From contig NC_063054.1 of the NCBI RefSeq assembly GCF_018812025.1, positions 23,013,308-23,077,307 on the forward strand: a stretch of DNA of 64,000 bases, read 5' to 3'. Positions 35,980-48,604 of this stretch are shown here, piece by piece. Position numbers and translations under genes: made by a program. The notes beneath the pieces were generated by a model, which saw nothing but the letters and a program-made list of their open reading frames with translations, made no database searches and was not told the origin of the DNA. The DNA is from Megalobrama amblycephala (taxonomy: Eukaryota > Chordata > Actinopteri > Cypriniformes > Xenocyprididae). Within the stretch, counting starts at the first letter, position 1. The number at the start of each line of letters is the position of its first letter.

Positions 35980-37625
35980 CTACACAAAAATACAGCAAGG
36001 TTTTTCTAGAAAATTAAGAACAAAAAAAAGTTTTGCTTTTTAATGTTTTTAATTAATTTATGAAGCCACTGTCCTGAATCCTAAGCTTTCCACTGGTATT
36101 TACGACTTGGTGGTGCCTTTCATGTATGTTCAACGTGTAAATTAAATCTTTCCGACATGACTTGAACTCACCAAAAGATCCGTGATGCACTCTGAATTCT
36201 GAATGAGCCGCCTGTGCAAGAGATTATTTCACAAACATCACAAAATATGTAGAAAGATGCAATAGGCCACAACTTACTGAAATGTATAATCTCTTGTGTA
36301 ATCGCACATTCAGTGTTTCAGCCATGAAAAGACGTCAGTAAAACAGCTTGTGAACAATACATCACCTGACAATATATTTAACACAGAAATGTACATTTAA
36401 ATTATTCCTCAACAACAGCTGGAGTAAAAATATAATAACATTCCTTTTCAATCAGTGCATGAAACTCAAAATGTGTTTTTGGGTCAAAATGATTCAAAAT
36501 TATGGAGCAAGTCATATTTACCGTGAGTGAGAACATTTAATGACAGTCTAATACAGTGGATTTTCTCTGTACTTGGCATTTTGCATTCATCCAGATTGCC
36601 TCAGCAACTCAGAAATGTTTATTGACATGCAATTCATTTGTATAGTTCATTTAATATGCCATAAATGTAATTTGATTCAGCACTTCATAACCCTCTGGTC
36701 ACTTTGTGGTCAGCCATGTTTAACTAACATTTACACCAATAGTTTTGTGCCAGTAATCATTAACACCCTTAAAACAAAAGCAAAATCATTAATAGTCATG
36801 TCACGTCCCTCTGCCTCTAGTGGACTTTTATTTCTCACAGATGATGGACTGTGGCCAACTGAATACACTGAGCCAATGCCGCCGGTGCTCAGTGTTGTGC
36901 AGTCTGTGTTCAGTAACTGTTCTGGATATTGACATGCATTATAAATCAGGGAGAATGGATGTCAAGCTACTATTTTTACATGCTGTGACCTCTGACCCGA
37001 TCGGATAGCTGCATAGATCCTAGAGGGGTGAAAGGCCTCGTTTTGGAGAGAGGAAAAAGATTCTTTGACTGGTTCTCTTGGCTCCAGGCGTGAAAAATAA
37101 TCAGAATGTTTTTCCAACTGACATTACTATAGTGGAAATGTGGCTTGAGCATGCTGGGTGCTGCATTGTTTTGGGTATTGAATTCATAACTCATTCCACT
37201 ACAGAATTGATTTGGTTTTTAAGTGCAAGTTTCTTGTCTGGTATTGCTTTGGAAATTTCATCTTCAAAAATAGAAGAACACACTGAATACAACACATTAA
37301 ATAAGTCAAAGTCCATGTGTGATTGGTGTAAAAGATTCAGAACAAGGGTTTTTCACATAAATGTCAGGGCAACTGTCACCTGAATGTAAATGTTGCGAAT
37401 TTATTATAAAATAAAAATGTATATTTATAGTATAGATTGTAATAATACATTTTATTTATAATGAGCTTTTCTCATACCCAAAGCTCTATAAGAAATAAAT
37501 TACAGACAAATAAATTAAATATATTAAAACTAACAATAAATAACTCAACACCCTTTTGAAAATAATAATAGGCTATTTTTTTTTTAAAGATGGATTTTAA
37601 ACTGTTTCTTAACATTTAATATAGA
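35980..37625. other. Non-repetitive region; candidate regulatory segment about 36540-37010
   Basis: No gene. Bases 36540-37010 are complex and repeat-free, with CCATAAATGTAATTTGATT and GGACATTGACATG-like words. Frames at 36573-36932 and 37078-37383 are over 100 codons but have no domain and no splice-site support; they are probably chance. Confidence 0.35.
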
Positions 37626-37630
37626 ATATA

Positions 37631-37832
37631 TGGTAACACTTTATTTTACAGTGTCATTGTTACGTATCTTACATGTAGTTAATATAGTAATAACTATAAA
37701 TTATGCATAATTACATGCAACTAATCAAACCCTAATCCTAAACCTATAGTAAATACATGTAGTTACTTAATATTACTCTGTATTTAAATATATAATTACA
37801 GTAACAAAGACACCTTAAAATAAAGTGTAACT
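37631..37832. mobile_element. GGTAACACTTTATT MITE, uninterrupted copy, about 200 bp
   Basis: Left end GGTAACACTTTATTTTACAG; right end inverted GTTACACTTTATTTTAAGG. It is the clean reference for the interrupted copy at 51429-53250: both share ATAACTATAAATTATGCATAA and CACCTTAAAATAAA, whose TTAA is the site used by the insertions in the other copy. Confidence 0.85.
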
Positions 37833-38970
37833 GAATATATTTATATGATTTCAATATTCAGAATTGCTTTATTGTTTAAAGTTTGCTGAAAAGCTAATAG
37901 GCTGTTTAATAAGCTCCACTGTAACAGCATCCCTCAAAATTGTAAATACAGAAATTGACTTACAAAAATAAACCTCCAGTCTTCCTTATTTATTTACAGC
38001 TAAATTTCATTAGTTTATTCTGGAAAATGAGCTATAAAGTTTCAAGTGTCATCCAAACTTTAATAACAGTGAAATTTGCATTGAAACCACAGCTAACCAT
38101 ACCGCATAAGCGTCTGACACGCACAAAGAATATTTCTAGAAATGGATTAAATCTGAGCACGCTGAGGATCATTCCTCTCAACCCTCCCTCTCTCTGTCAG
38201 TTCCCTCCATCAGCTCATTATTCAATGGAAATAAAAAGCAGAACTAAAGTGAGAGAGCTCCCCTCTGTCTGCTGTCATTACGCTTCGCGTTAGCTGCGAC
38301 GACTTCATTTCCTGAGAGGTGAGCTATGGAACGCGCCGTTGCTCAGTGACGGGAAGAGACAATGGACTGTCACATGTCCAGTCCGATATATTTTATCCAC
38401 TCATCTATTTTCATTAGGGCCGTCAAGAGATACTGCTATGCTTTTTTTTTTCTGGGCTCTCATAATTTGAACCAGGATAGGAGACAGAACTGACAGTGAG
38501 GAAACAGAATAGAGATGATTAGAGGAAAAAAATGACAGAAAACCAAAAGAAACATGTCACTTGAACAATATTTATGATTTTACCTTCTGGTTCTCTTTGG
38601 GGTCTCAGAGACCATTTTAATAGCACAAAAACATACTTAAAGTCAGCATGAAATGAAAATTCACTGTATCTATTCTTTCTAAATGCATGATGCATGTTAT
38701 AGATCTTATTGTTCATCTGTGCATGTTTCATTTTTACATTTTTTGACCTCATAATATGTAATCAAAATGCCATTAACCGGAACTCCTGGTGAAAACGAAA
38801 AAAAAAAAAAAAAAAAAAAATCATATCTGTTGATGTATGCAGGACTTCTCCAAATCCAGTCAACAACAATCATAGAACTAAGTCCCTCAGTCTGTCAATA
38901 TTTCTGTTTCATCTCAACTTTCACATTGAAATCTTCATTCAGTTTGATGAAAACTGATTATAAAGAAAAT
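37833..38970. other. Non-repetitive region; candidate regulatory segment about 38130-38440
   Basis: Bases 38130-38440 are complex with CAGCTCATTATTCAATGG and GACGACTTCATTTCCTGAG and no repeat signature. A 112-codon frame (37955-38293) overlaps it without a domain. A poly-A run lies at 38798-38820. Confidence 0.35.
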
Positions 38971-38976
38971 GTCTTA

Positions 38977-39330
38977 ATTAGGGCCCGAGCACCGGTGGTG
39001 TGAGCACCCAATTAGAATTGCTCAGTTTATTGTTTATTATATTACTATTTTATTATTTATTTATTTTTACATGTATTTTATGTATTTAAACCAAAACAAT
39101 GTTATTTTAGTTTTATTAATATTTTTAATTAGCTTTTATTTATTTTTTTTATTCATGTTAATTTGTTTAATTTTGAATAATTTTAGTTCAACTAATTTCA
39201 ACTTATTACAACTAATTTCTAACTTATTTCTAAAGTTTTTCACCCAATATTTATATTTATTTTATATCAGCTTTATTTCAATTAACAGAAATGTTTTTAA
39301 TAGTTTTAATTTTAGTTAATGATAATAACC
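38977..39330. repeat. Teleost GGGCCCGAGCACC repeat fragment and AT-rich tract
   Basis: Bases 38977-39060 start AGGGCCCGAGCACCGGTGGT and run into TTATTA-type sequence, a pattern I know from many teleosts. Bases 39070-39320 are T/A-only words such as TTTTAGTT, similar to the complement of 21000-21200. The 82-codon frame there is low-complexity. Confidence 0.6.
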
Positions 39331-39484
39331 CTGAAAAAAACTTATGTTTGAGTTGTAGTATGTAAAAAAAAAAAATTCACACACTATGCTTCTCTGACTG
39401 GTGTAAACTCTGTAGAAATCTAGCACTCCTATTTTGATTTATTTTATTGTATTTTTCTACAGTGTGCTTTTGCTGGGGTCATAT

Positions 39485-39979
39485 TAGTCTCAGCCTCAGA
39501 CGTCACGTCCACGTACCGTTGGCTAAACGTCTGATGCAATGGCACACTTTACTGGAAACACTTTAGGATTTTTGAAGTCATCATCTGGTTGGTTGAACTC
39601 ACGGTCCACCTGTAAACAAATGTCGTGATGCCAAACCCCCTTATGGAAGAAGAAAGCCATCATGTTTACAATTGTGACAATGAACACTTTCCAGGATCAA
39701 CTAAACACTGGATTTTCAAAAGTATGTGAGGTTTCCAGATCTATTGTTGCAGTAAACGTTCTTGAATGAATAATGTATTAGATGCACACCGGTCTGTTAT
39801 TGATAGGACATCGACTTCACATTTTCACGCCCCTAAACATGACGCAGAACTAAATGAACTGTGATTGGTTGCGTTACATGTCAGTCAAACGTCTTCTTGA
39901 CTTGGACGGTCCTTGGCCAATGAAAGCTGCGAGTCCAGACCTTCTGCCGTTAGTCTGAAGGTCTGACTACACGAGACTA
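39485..39979. mobile_element. Element with perfect 9-bp target duplication (Mutator-like?), 495 bp
   Basis: GGGTCATAT occurs at 39476-39484 and 39980-39988, immediately outside ends that read TAGTCTC inward on both sides. The inverted similarity goes on imperfectly as CAGAC words. Nine bases is the duplication length of Mutator-like elements, but the terminal repeats are short, so the class is inference. No significant frame. Confidence 0.8.
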
Positions 39980-39989
39980 GGGTCATATT

Positions 39990-41205
39990 GACTCCAACCA
40001 GAAAATATAACATTACTGGATACCAATCATCTAAATATCTACATAATAAATATCTACCTTGGTTTTGACTAGGTCAGATAAACTTAAAATAATTTGAAGG
40101 AAAAACAAGAGGTTAAATAAGAGGCTAAACTGTCAATAGTCAATCTCATCAGAACATGAGGTTTAAGCACAACTGTGTGATACAAAACGACTACAGGGTT
40201 TCTACAGAGTTTTTTTTTTTTTTTCTACCCCCACAGCTTCCCAATCAAATGATATAATGCTTCATTAGTGGCCCAGAACTGTCGACTTTCAGACCTCTTC
40301 TGCATTTGTCATTATCTCAACTGTATGAGAGAGAGCAAATTGATCTATTCATCATGACTGAAAAATACGAGGAAGAAACTAAAGAGAATGTGGTTCTCCT
40401 GAGCGCCACACTCCTATGGTAATTCGTATAATTGTCAAATGGATCTCTTTCCTTCTTTCTTATTATTTATCCATATTTTCTTCAACCAAACTGAATTACA
40501 GTAGCACAATAGCAGTTGCTGTACTAGTTGCACACACCCATGCAGGACCACCGCTGGATCTATAACCCATACTGACCCACTGTGACTGTTACATGCAACA
40601 CATTAAAATCCCACCACCGTGAAACACATCTCAATGGCAAACAGCATGGAGCATTCTGGGTTAGACTGACATGTGCACACTACTGGAGGAAAGAAAATAC
40701 AACTTGAAAATTCATGAGACTTCTCTGTTGCGATGAAGAAAGGAATGAGAAATCCTTAGCTATTTCAGCCGCTGGTCTGTTGCTACGGATAAAATTGGGA
40801 TGAGATGAAGGAATAAATGACATGCAGCGACAGAGATAATGTTTGTACACTGACAGACAGACATAAGTCACATCTAATCTAAAAGCTCATCTACAAATTG
40901 TTTGCAAGTCTGCTGATATAATCAGCTCGTAGAGAAAACATTCTCACATGTCTAAAAGAAATGTGTCGATCAGTCCATAAGGCAGAAAAAGAAAAAGGCT
41001 TACCTGAGACAAAAAGAAAGAGATACACATTGGTACATGATTTCTAAAATGCATGGTTCTCTTGAATACTTGATTCTGATTGTGATTAAATATTTTATCT
41101 ATCCAATTGTAGAATTAGTCTGAATACTATAAAAGCCAGAAGTGTTTTAAGGCTGCATGGCCTATGTTGCTGTGATTTCAAGGGTCAAATGTATCTAGGT
41201 AGTGT
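39990..41205. other. Non-repetitive region; candidate regulatory segment about 40230-40460
   Basis: No gene. Bases 40230-40460 are complex with AATTGATCTATTCATC and GGTAATTCGTATAATTG words. The remainder, including 40500-41200, holds nothing recognisable. Confidence 0.3.
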
Positions 41206-41207
41206 GG

Positions 41208-41660
41208 CAACTGGAGCATATTTTGCTAAGTCAGTTATTTTTCCAGTAAACAACAGGTGGCTGTGAAAAGAATAAGACCATTATTAAAAAGTGTCACGTG
41301 GAGGATTCTTGTCTCTGGGAAAGAGTTGAATGTCCTTGGAGAATGTTATATCTTGCCTCCGACGAAGGGTAGACCATCAATTGGCAGATTTCCACAATTA
41401 GAGAGAAAGGCAAGAAGGAGACAGACGAAATTGTATGAAACAGGAGGGGTGAGTCTTACCAGAGAGCTAAGTCATGTGGTTTTTGCCAAATAACAGATAA
41501 GAAAGATGTATAATGATTGCGCCCTGGCCAGAGACAAATTCAGATGCAGCGGCTGGCATCTTGGCTTTGTTGCTTTGTTCAATAAAGTCTAATTTTGACA
41601 TCTGGATCTGTGCCTCTTGAACTGCATTTGCAAGAAAGAAAAGACATTTTTCCACAACAG
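41208..41660 (+). mobile_element. Possible solo LTR of an old retroelement
   Basis: The block may run from TGTGGCAACTGG to TTTTTCCACA, short inverted ends starting TG and ending CA. Near the right side it has a TATA-like TGTATAATG (41508), GCCCTGGCCAGAGAC about 15 bp on, and an AATAAA polyadenylation signal (41581) followed by a short U5-like tail. That order is typical of an LTR promoter-R-U5 region. I found no convincing target duplication, no primer-binding site and no partner LTR, so the call is tentative. Confidence 0.35.
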
Positions 41661-41896
41661 TTGGTCAGTTGCGACAGTCAAACATTTTTGTATAATGATC
41701 GCTACATAGAAAATGTGACCTTGCCAACCATCTCCTACACTCTAATGGATTTCATGTCTCATATATTAAATAGTTTCAACTTGCAATTTAAGCATATATT
41801 TATGTATTTATTTATGCATTTACACATTACTAACCCCTTCAGGATGATACATACTGAGTGCTCTGTATTTTGTGACAATGACCTGTTGACTATGTA

Positions 41897-43288
41897 CACT
41901 CTAAAAAAAAAAAAAAAGCTGGGTTAAAAATAACCCAAGTTGGGTTAAAAATGGACAAACTCAGCAATTGGGTTGTTTTTTTCCAGTGGTTGGGTTAAAT
42001 GTTTGACCCAACCTGCTGGGTATATTTATTTAAAGGTGCCCTAGAATTAAATATTGAATTTATATTGGCATAGTTGAATAACAAGAGTTCAGTACATGGA
42101 AAAGACATACAGTACACTGAGTTTCAAACTCCATTGTTTCCTCCTTCTTATATAAATCTAATTTGTTTAAAAGACCTCCGAGGAACAGGCGAATCTCAAC
42201 ATAACACCGACTGTTACGTAACAGTCGGGGTGTACGCCCCCAATATTTGCATATGCCAGCCCATGATTAAGCCATTAGACAAGGGCAGGACGTCTGGATA
42301 TGCACAGCAGAATCATCAGACTAGGTAAGCAAGCAAGAACAATAGCGAAAAATGGCAGATGGAGCGATAATAACTGACATGATCCATGATATCATTATAT
42401 TTTTAGTGATATTTGTGAATTGTCTTTCTAAATGTTTTGTTAGCATGTTGTTAATGTACTGTTAAATGTGGTTAAAGTTACCATCGTTTCTTACTGTATT
42501 CACGGAGACAAGAGAGCCGTCGCTGTTTTCATTTTTAAACACTTGCAGTCTGTATAATTCATAAACACAACTTCATTCTTTATAAATCTTTCCAACAGTG
42601 TGTAATGTTAGCTTTAGCCACGCAGCATAGCCTCAAATTCATTCAGAATCAAATGTAGTACATCCAAATAAATACTATACTCACATAATCCGATGTATGC
42701 ATGCAGCATGCATGACGAACATCTTGTAAAGATCCATTTTGAGGGTTATATTAGCTGTGCAAACTGTGTTTATGCTGTTAAAGGCAAGCGCAAGCTCCGG
42801 GGGAGGGGGAGCACGAGAATTAAAGGGGCCGCAACCTATATATCGGTGCATAGTTAATGATGCCCCAAAATAGGCAGTTAAAAAAATGAATTAAAAAAAA
42901 ATCTATGGGGTATTTTGAGCTGAAACTTCACAGACACATTCAGGGGACACCTTAGACTTATATTACATCTTTTAAAAAGAAGTTCTAGGGCACCTTTAAC
43001 TCAACTATTCTTTAAAAATTACTATATTGCTCACTTATAATAAATAAACATTTATTAAAATGCTTATTAATAAATGTTTACCTTTTAATTATTACTGTTG
43101 CCTCTAATTATTCTGTGTCTGATTTTTAATTTCCAATCCAAAAGGGTTCATTTTAAGCCAGCTATATAGTAATTTTTAAACAATAGATGAATAAAATAAA
43201 ACTGCCCAGCACATTGGGCAAAACAACCCAAACTCTTGGTTTGTACCTTATTTAACTTGGGTTGTTTTTAACCCAGCATTTTAGAGTG
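41897..43288. mobile_element. CACTA-like MITE (CACTCTAAAA...GCTGGGTT) with nested insertion
   Basis: Left end CACTCTAAAA...AGCTGGGTTAAAA; right end inverted CACTCTAAAATGCTGGGTTAA. Runs of GGGTT/AACCC words lie inside both ends. The CACT termini suggest EnSpm/CACTA; the target duplication is not clear. Without the 962-bp insertion at 42034-42995 the element is about 425 bp. Confidence 0.85.
42034..42995 (+). mobile_element. TTAA-flanked non-autonomous element (AGGTGCCCTAGAA family), copy 2
   Basis: TTAA at 42030-42033 and 42996-42999. Ends AGGTGCCCTAGAATTAAA and TTCTAGGGCACCT. The interior shares long blocks with copies 1, 3 and 4, for example CAATAGCGAAAAATGGCAGA and TTAAATGTGGTTAAAGTTAC. 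Confidence 0.93.
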
Positions 43289-43289
43289 T

Positions 43290-45238
43290 GCATTATCCAT
43301 TACCTACTTGAGAGAGAAACAAAGAAAAGTGTTTGTGTGCATGGAGGGTGTGTATCTATGTAGAGAAGCTCACTCACTCAAGTCTCTAGTCTATCCACAC
43401 AGTTCACAAAGCAGAGGGAAAACTATGACCCCTTGTGTGGAGAGCAGGTTTTCTTTAAAAGTACACCACCTCAAACCCTCAGGAGACATTTTACAATTCA
43501 TAGCTGAGTTTGAAATAAGCAGCTACCCTGTTTTAATCTCCCATAAAGACCATTCAACTGATAACACAGCAGGAATGGTTGATAAACACAGTCACAGCTT
43601 TGTGCAGCACTTTTTAATACAATAGTGGAGAGAAGCCAGGAAATGATTGGGCAAGGTGTTGTCACCCACATAAGCACCATGGCTCGCATTTGTAATAATT
43701 GCTACTGCTCTAGCATATTTTTAAGCAAATTATAATGTGCTCGGTTATTAATGCCGTCATTATCGGCAAGCTTTGTAAAAGTCCTAAGCAAACAGGTGCA
43801 GCATCTGTTGAATTAACCCTCTATGGGACTAATTATGAAATCACAGCAGGAAAAAATAAATGACTTTGTATTTTGCTAAAATCATTTTCCATAATTAGTT
43901 TTCTATATGAGCTTTGACCTTTTTTTTAGGGTTCCTTGTCCTATTATTTTTGGCAAATTGTCTGAAACTTCAAACACATTCAAATGCATTTTCACTATCT
44001 GAAAACTAGTGAAAAAGTCTTAAAGACATTAAAAAGCTTTATTAACATTCCATTTCATTTCTACTATATTTCATTTGGAACTCCCATGTGAAAATGTCAG
44101 AAACGACACAAATTCAGATGCAACTTCACTGCCTGTAAAGTATAGCAAAACCATACCTTAGTGTTTCAAAAAGCATTAAAAAACATTGTTTCTTTCTTGG
44201 AATTCCAAATCAGTGATTGTAGCACAAGTGAAAATCAACAAGACTCTTCTTTTTCAGTGTACCCCACACTTTCATGTAACTCAGTTTTAACCTGTTTAGT
44301 CATCATTTTTGGAGCATCCCTGCCTGTCAGTGCAGTGAGGCCAGTAGGCAATTCCATCTGACCTTTGTTGTAGTGTGGATCACATCTTCCAAACTGACAT
44401 AGGATAATGAACCCAAATGCCTGACTTCCACAACAATATATGACTTATATTCTTCTATCCTCTTTGATCCTCAACTTCCTTTCTTACTACGACCTCACTT
44501 TCTGATGCACTGCATTCACTATCATCAATACTTTCTGGAAAAGGTACAGCTTTTCCTATCTGTCTTCTAGAAAAACATCAATCTAACACAGACAAAAAGG
44601 TTATTATACTGCCTGTTAGTACTGAACAGTATAGTGCCCGCTACACAGAAAAAGTATCCCCTAAAAGAAATTTGTCATTTATGCATGATGCACAGATTTT
44701 TAGGTTTTTGAGTTATTGTTTTTACAAAATGACAAAACAACTTTAGAAAGCACATTTGGATGTACAATATTTTTTAAAAAATGGAATTTAAATGCATTTT
44801 GTAGTCTAAAATGAACTCACTATGGTGTCTTGGCAGCATGTGACCTAATATGCGCTAATGTCTCCTTCACTTCATTGTTGCCAAAAAATGTCAAGCACAT
44901 GACAAATAGATCATTTGAATGTTATTGGCTGAAAGGGGACCCAAGTAAAAAAAAAAAAAAAAAATCTATACCAAAATCTACTTAAAATACATTGATTTCA
45001 TACTAAGTATACTTCAAATTCATTAACATATTTATTGTTATATCATTATTTGGAGTATTTCTTTATTGCACAATGCACATTTCTTAATATTATTCCTGAA
45101 AAGAATTTTAATATCACTATTAATAAGAATTGTATAATCTCTGTATAATATCGGTCTTTAAATGCAACATATTTAAAGTATACGTGCAATTATTACATTA
45201 TTACATTATTATTACATTATTATTATTATTACTGCATT
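43290..45238. other. Non-repetitive region; candidate regulatory segment about 43620-43860
   Basis: Bases 43620-43860 are complex, with GTAATAATTGCTACTGC, GGTTATTAATGCCGTCATTA and GACTAATTATGAAATCA, a dense homeodomain-like cluster. The 105-codon frame at 43308-43625 has no domain. Bases 44945-45238 are a poly-A run then AT-rich TACTT/ATAC words, probably an old repeat. Confidence 0.35.
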
Positions 45239-45242
45239 TTAA

Positions 45243-46082
45243 AGGTGCCCTAGAATCAAAAATTGAATTTACCTCGGCATAGTTGAATAACAAGAGTTCA
45301 GTACATGGAAAAGACATACGTTGAGTTTCAAACTCCATTGCTTCCTCCTTCTTATATAAATCTCATTTGTTTAAAAGACCTCCGGAAAACAGCCGAATCT
45401 CAACATAACACCGACTGTTACGTAACTGTCGGGATCATTAATATGTATGACCAATATTTGCATATTTGCATATGTATGACCAATATTTGCAATTTGTGAA
45501 TTGTCTTTTTAAATGTTTCGTTAACATGTTGCTAATGTACTGTTAAATGTGGTTAAAGTTACCATCGTTTATTACCGTATTCGCGGAGACAAGAGAGCCG
45601 TCGCTATTTTCATTTTTAAACACTTGCAGTCTGTATAATTCATAAATACAACTTCATTCTTTGTAAATCTCTCCAACAGTGTAGCATTAGCCCATTAGCC
45701 ACAGAGCATATAACTTCAAACTCATTAAGAATCAAATGTAAACATCCAAATAAATACTATACTCACAGGAATCGATGCATGCATGCAGCATGAATGACGA
45801 ACATCTTGTAAAGATCCATTTGAGGGTTATATTAGCTGTGTGAACTTTGTTTATGCACTGTATAACTGCAGTTATAGTCGAGAGCTCAGGAGGGCAGGGA
45901 GCGAGAGATTTAAAGGAGCCGCGCAGCCTGAATCGGTGCATAATTAATGATGCCCCAAAATAAAAAAAAAATCAATAAAAAAAAAAAATTTGTGGGGTAT
46001 TTTGAGCTGAAACTTCACAGGCACATTCAGGGGACACCTTAGACTTATATTACATCTTTTGAAAAGACGTTTTACAGCACCT
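45243..46082 (+). mobile_element. TTAA-flanked non-autonomous element (AGGTGCCCTAGAA family), copy 3
   Basis: TTAA at 45239-45242 and 46083-46086. It is shorter (840 bp) than the others: the block with CAATAGCGAAAAATGGC is missing, and at the deletion point a roughly 25-bp piece around TATGTATGACCAATATTTGC is present twice (45440 and 45471). Confidence 0.93.
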
Positions 46083-46086
46083 TTAA

Positions 46087-47432
46087 ATGCAATTTTCATC
46101 ATTTATAAATGACAATGTTTCATAGAGAGTTAAATGCCATTGAAAACCCAGAATTCTCAGGAAAGCTACATCAATATAACTCACAGGTGACTCTTCTCAT
46201 TGGACCAGAGTTAGCATGGCGAGGAGTTCTCCTAGGGTCACTGCATGCCTGCCAATCTAGTTTTATATCTTTAAAATCAATTGTAAAGGCGGACAGTGTG
46301 GTGAAACTGTGCATTTGTTTTTCATCATGCATGTGAGGGCCTGTTGTATCTTCTGTTTTGTGTCTCAGAAAACCACTCAGATATAAGTTGAAACATCTGC
46401 TGGAGATCAAATCAAAACCTCAACAGTGAACACTAACGTTTGAGGGCTGAATCTGAAACAGAGATTTGTTTATGTGTGCATTTTGTTGGTCAGCAGGAGG
46501 CAAGTCGGTACAACAAATATCAATATACCAATAAGAGTTATGCATATCAGTACAAAAGTTTTCACATTTTCATAAAATGAAATCCAGTTTTAGCTGTTCT
46601 AATGATCTGCGATCTAACACTGCAAAAAGTGCTGTGCTATAAAACAAGCTTGTTGTTATTGAGTTTCTGTGGTCAAAATGCATGAAACTTTATGAAAACA
46701 TCACAGGCAGTAATACTGGAAATAATTTCAATTGTCTTCACATTGCAATATTCAGGTCATTATTACAAAACAAAACTGTGTAGTCATGCAATCACCTCAG
46801 GAAGCAGTGACTGATCTATGTCTGTGACGTGTATTGATTTGAAACAAGACATAGTGGACACAATTATATCTACATTATTCCCTCATTATCTATAACAAGA
46901 AAACTAATTGCTTGATCAATACCTTAAATTAAACAAGCTCAAATTTTGCAGTGTATGCTGTTCTTTGCCCCTTCCATGTTGATTGAATGACTGAAACATT
47001 ACTTGTTGAAAAGGAATTTTTAGCATGCAAAGAATAAAGCTTTAAGTGTCTTCATAGGAAATTCTGAAATGGAAAATTAGGAGTATCATGTGATAAATTG
47101 TTGTGTGTAAACACAAGTACCGAGGCGCATAACAGAAATAATCTATACATTAAGATTGAAAGGGCAAAGTATTTAATCTTCCAAATGTATCCTGTCACAA
47201 TTATTGATTAATCATCTGATCGCAATTATTTGACATAACCGCAATCATTGTGCAGTTTAAATTTCAGTCACTTTTTGCCATTCAAATAGGGGAAATTCAC
47301 TTAATTAAAGTATCCTTGTCAGTATAAAATTCATAATTGTGAAAGGCTTATTCCAGTGAAATATTGTTTTATATCTCACAACAAATAGACAACAAATTAG
47401 AAATAGACGTTAAATAAAGACTTAAATAAGAT
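46087..47432. other. Unclassified non-coding sequence
   Basis: No gene or repeat border. Two overlapping frames near 46109-46410 on opposite strands lack domains. Bases 46100-46330 are somewhat more complex than the rest. Confidence 0.4.
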
Positions 47433-47436
47433 TTAA

Positions 47437-48161
47437 AGGATTAGTTTACTTTAAAATGAAAATTAGCCTAAGCTTTACTCACCCTCAGGCCATCCTAGGT
47501 GTACATGACTTCTTTCTGATGAACACAATCCGAGTTTTATTAATAAATATCCTGACATATCCAATCTTTATAATGGCAGTGTATGGGAAACAACAAGTAT
47601 GAAGCTCAAGAAAGTGTATCCATCCATCATAAACGTACGCCACATGGCTCTGGGGGGTTAATAAAGGCCTTCTGAAGTAAAGTGATGCATTTGGGTAGGA
47701 AAAATGTCCATATTTAACAAGTTATGAAGTAAAATATCTAGCTTCTGCCAGACCGCCTTCCATATTCAACATAGGAAGAAAGTGTAATGCCTCTCACAGT
47801 TCAAAACACTTACACTACATCTTATGCCTTCCATATTCAACTTGTGGTCTGGTGGAGGTTAGATATTTTACTTTATAACTTGTTAAATATGGATATTTTG
47901 CTTACACAAATGCATCACTTCAGAAGGCCTTTACTTACCCACCGGAGCCATGTGGAGTAAGTTTATGATGGATGGATGCACTTCCTTGAGCTTCAAACTC
48001 ATTGGTCCCATTCACTGCCATTATAAAGCTTGGATGTGTCAGGTTATTTATTAATATAACAGTGATTGTGTTCATTAGAAAGACAAAAGTCATATACACC
48101 TAGGATGGCTTGAGGGTGAGTAAATCTTGGGGTAATTTTCATTATAAAGTGAACTAATCCT
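47437..48161. mobile_element. Palindromic AGGATTAGTTTAC element, complete, 725 bp
   Basis: TTAA at 47433-47436 and 48162-48165. Ends AGGATTAGTTTACTTT and AAAGTGAACTAATCCT. This is the uninterrupted reference for the copies at 15120 and 18066. The halves are inverted (CATCCTAGGTGTACATGAC near 47492, complement near 48091), with a centre near 47800-47840. Confidence 0.93.
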
Positions 48162-48165
48162 TTAA

Positions 48166-48600
48166 ATAAAGTTGTTTGAAGTTGAAGTTGTCATTTGCTA
48201 CTATTGCAATATTAAATATATTAAATGCTATATTAAACACATTGTGTTATATCACTGCATCTTTGACTTTTTCGTTAATTGCAATTTGAACATTACAAAG
48301 TGATTCACTAAGACATTCAACACTCTAACAGCTTCAACTCATACAACAGATTCTGCTTGATTTCAACCATTTTCTATTCATTTAATCTTCAAATTGGCTG
48401 AGCTGTTTTAGTTGAATCTTATCTGAATTGTCTCAAACACAAAAAAGAAAAGAATAAAATAAGCGTTAACAATACTCACATCAATACACAGCTGAGCTTC
48501 ACTTTAACATACAACTAAACATGTATCCCACAATGTGATATCGTGGGTTTCTACAAATACATATGTATATATATACACCGAATGTCTATGGTTCAAGTTG
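48166..48600. other. Unclassified AT-rich sequence
   Basis: Nothing recognisable. Confidence 0.4.
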
Positions 48601-48604
48601 AGTT

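Noticed and set aside
36573..36932. 119-codon frame
   Set aside because: No recognisable domain, no splice support, and AT-rich codon content like its surroundings.
37955..38293. 112-codon frame as an exon
   Set aside because: No domain and no plausible splice sites in frame; it overlaps a segment better explained as regulatory or neutral.
45738..45750. TGTAAACATCC word resembling the miR-30 seed
   Set aside because: It lies in a transposon, recurs imperfectly in other copies, and no precursor hairpin surrounds it.
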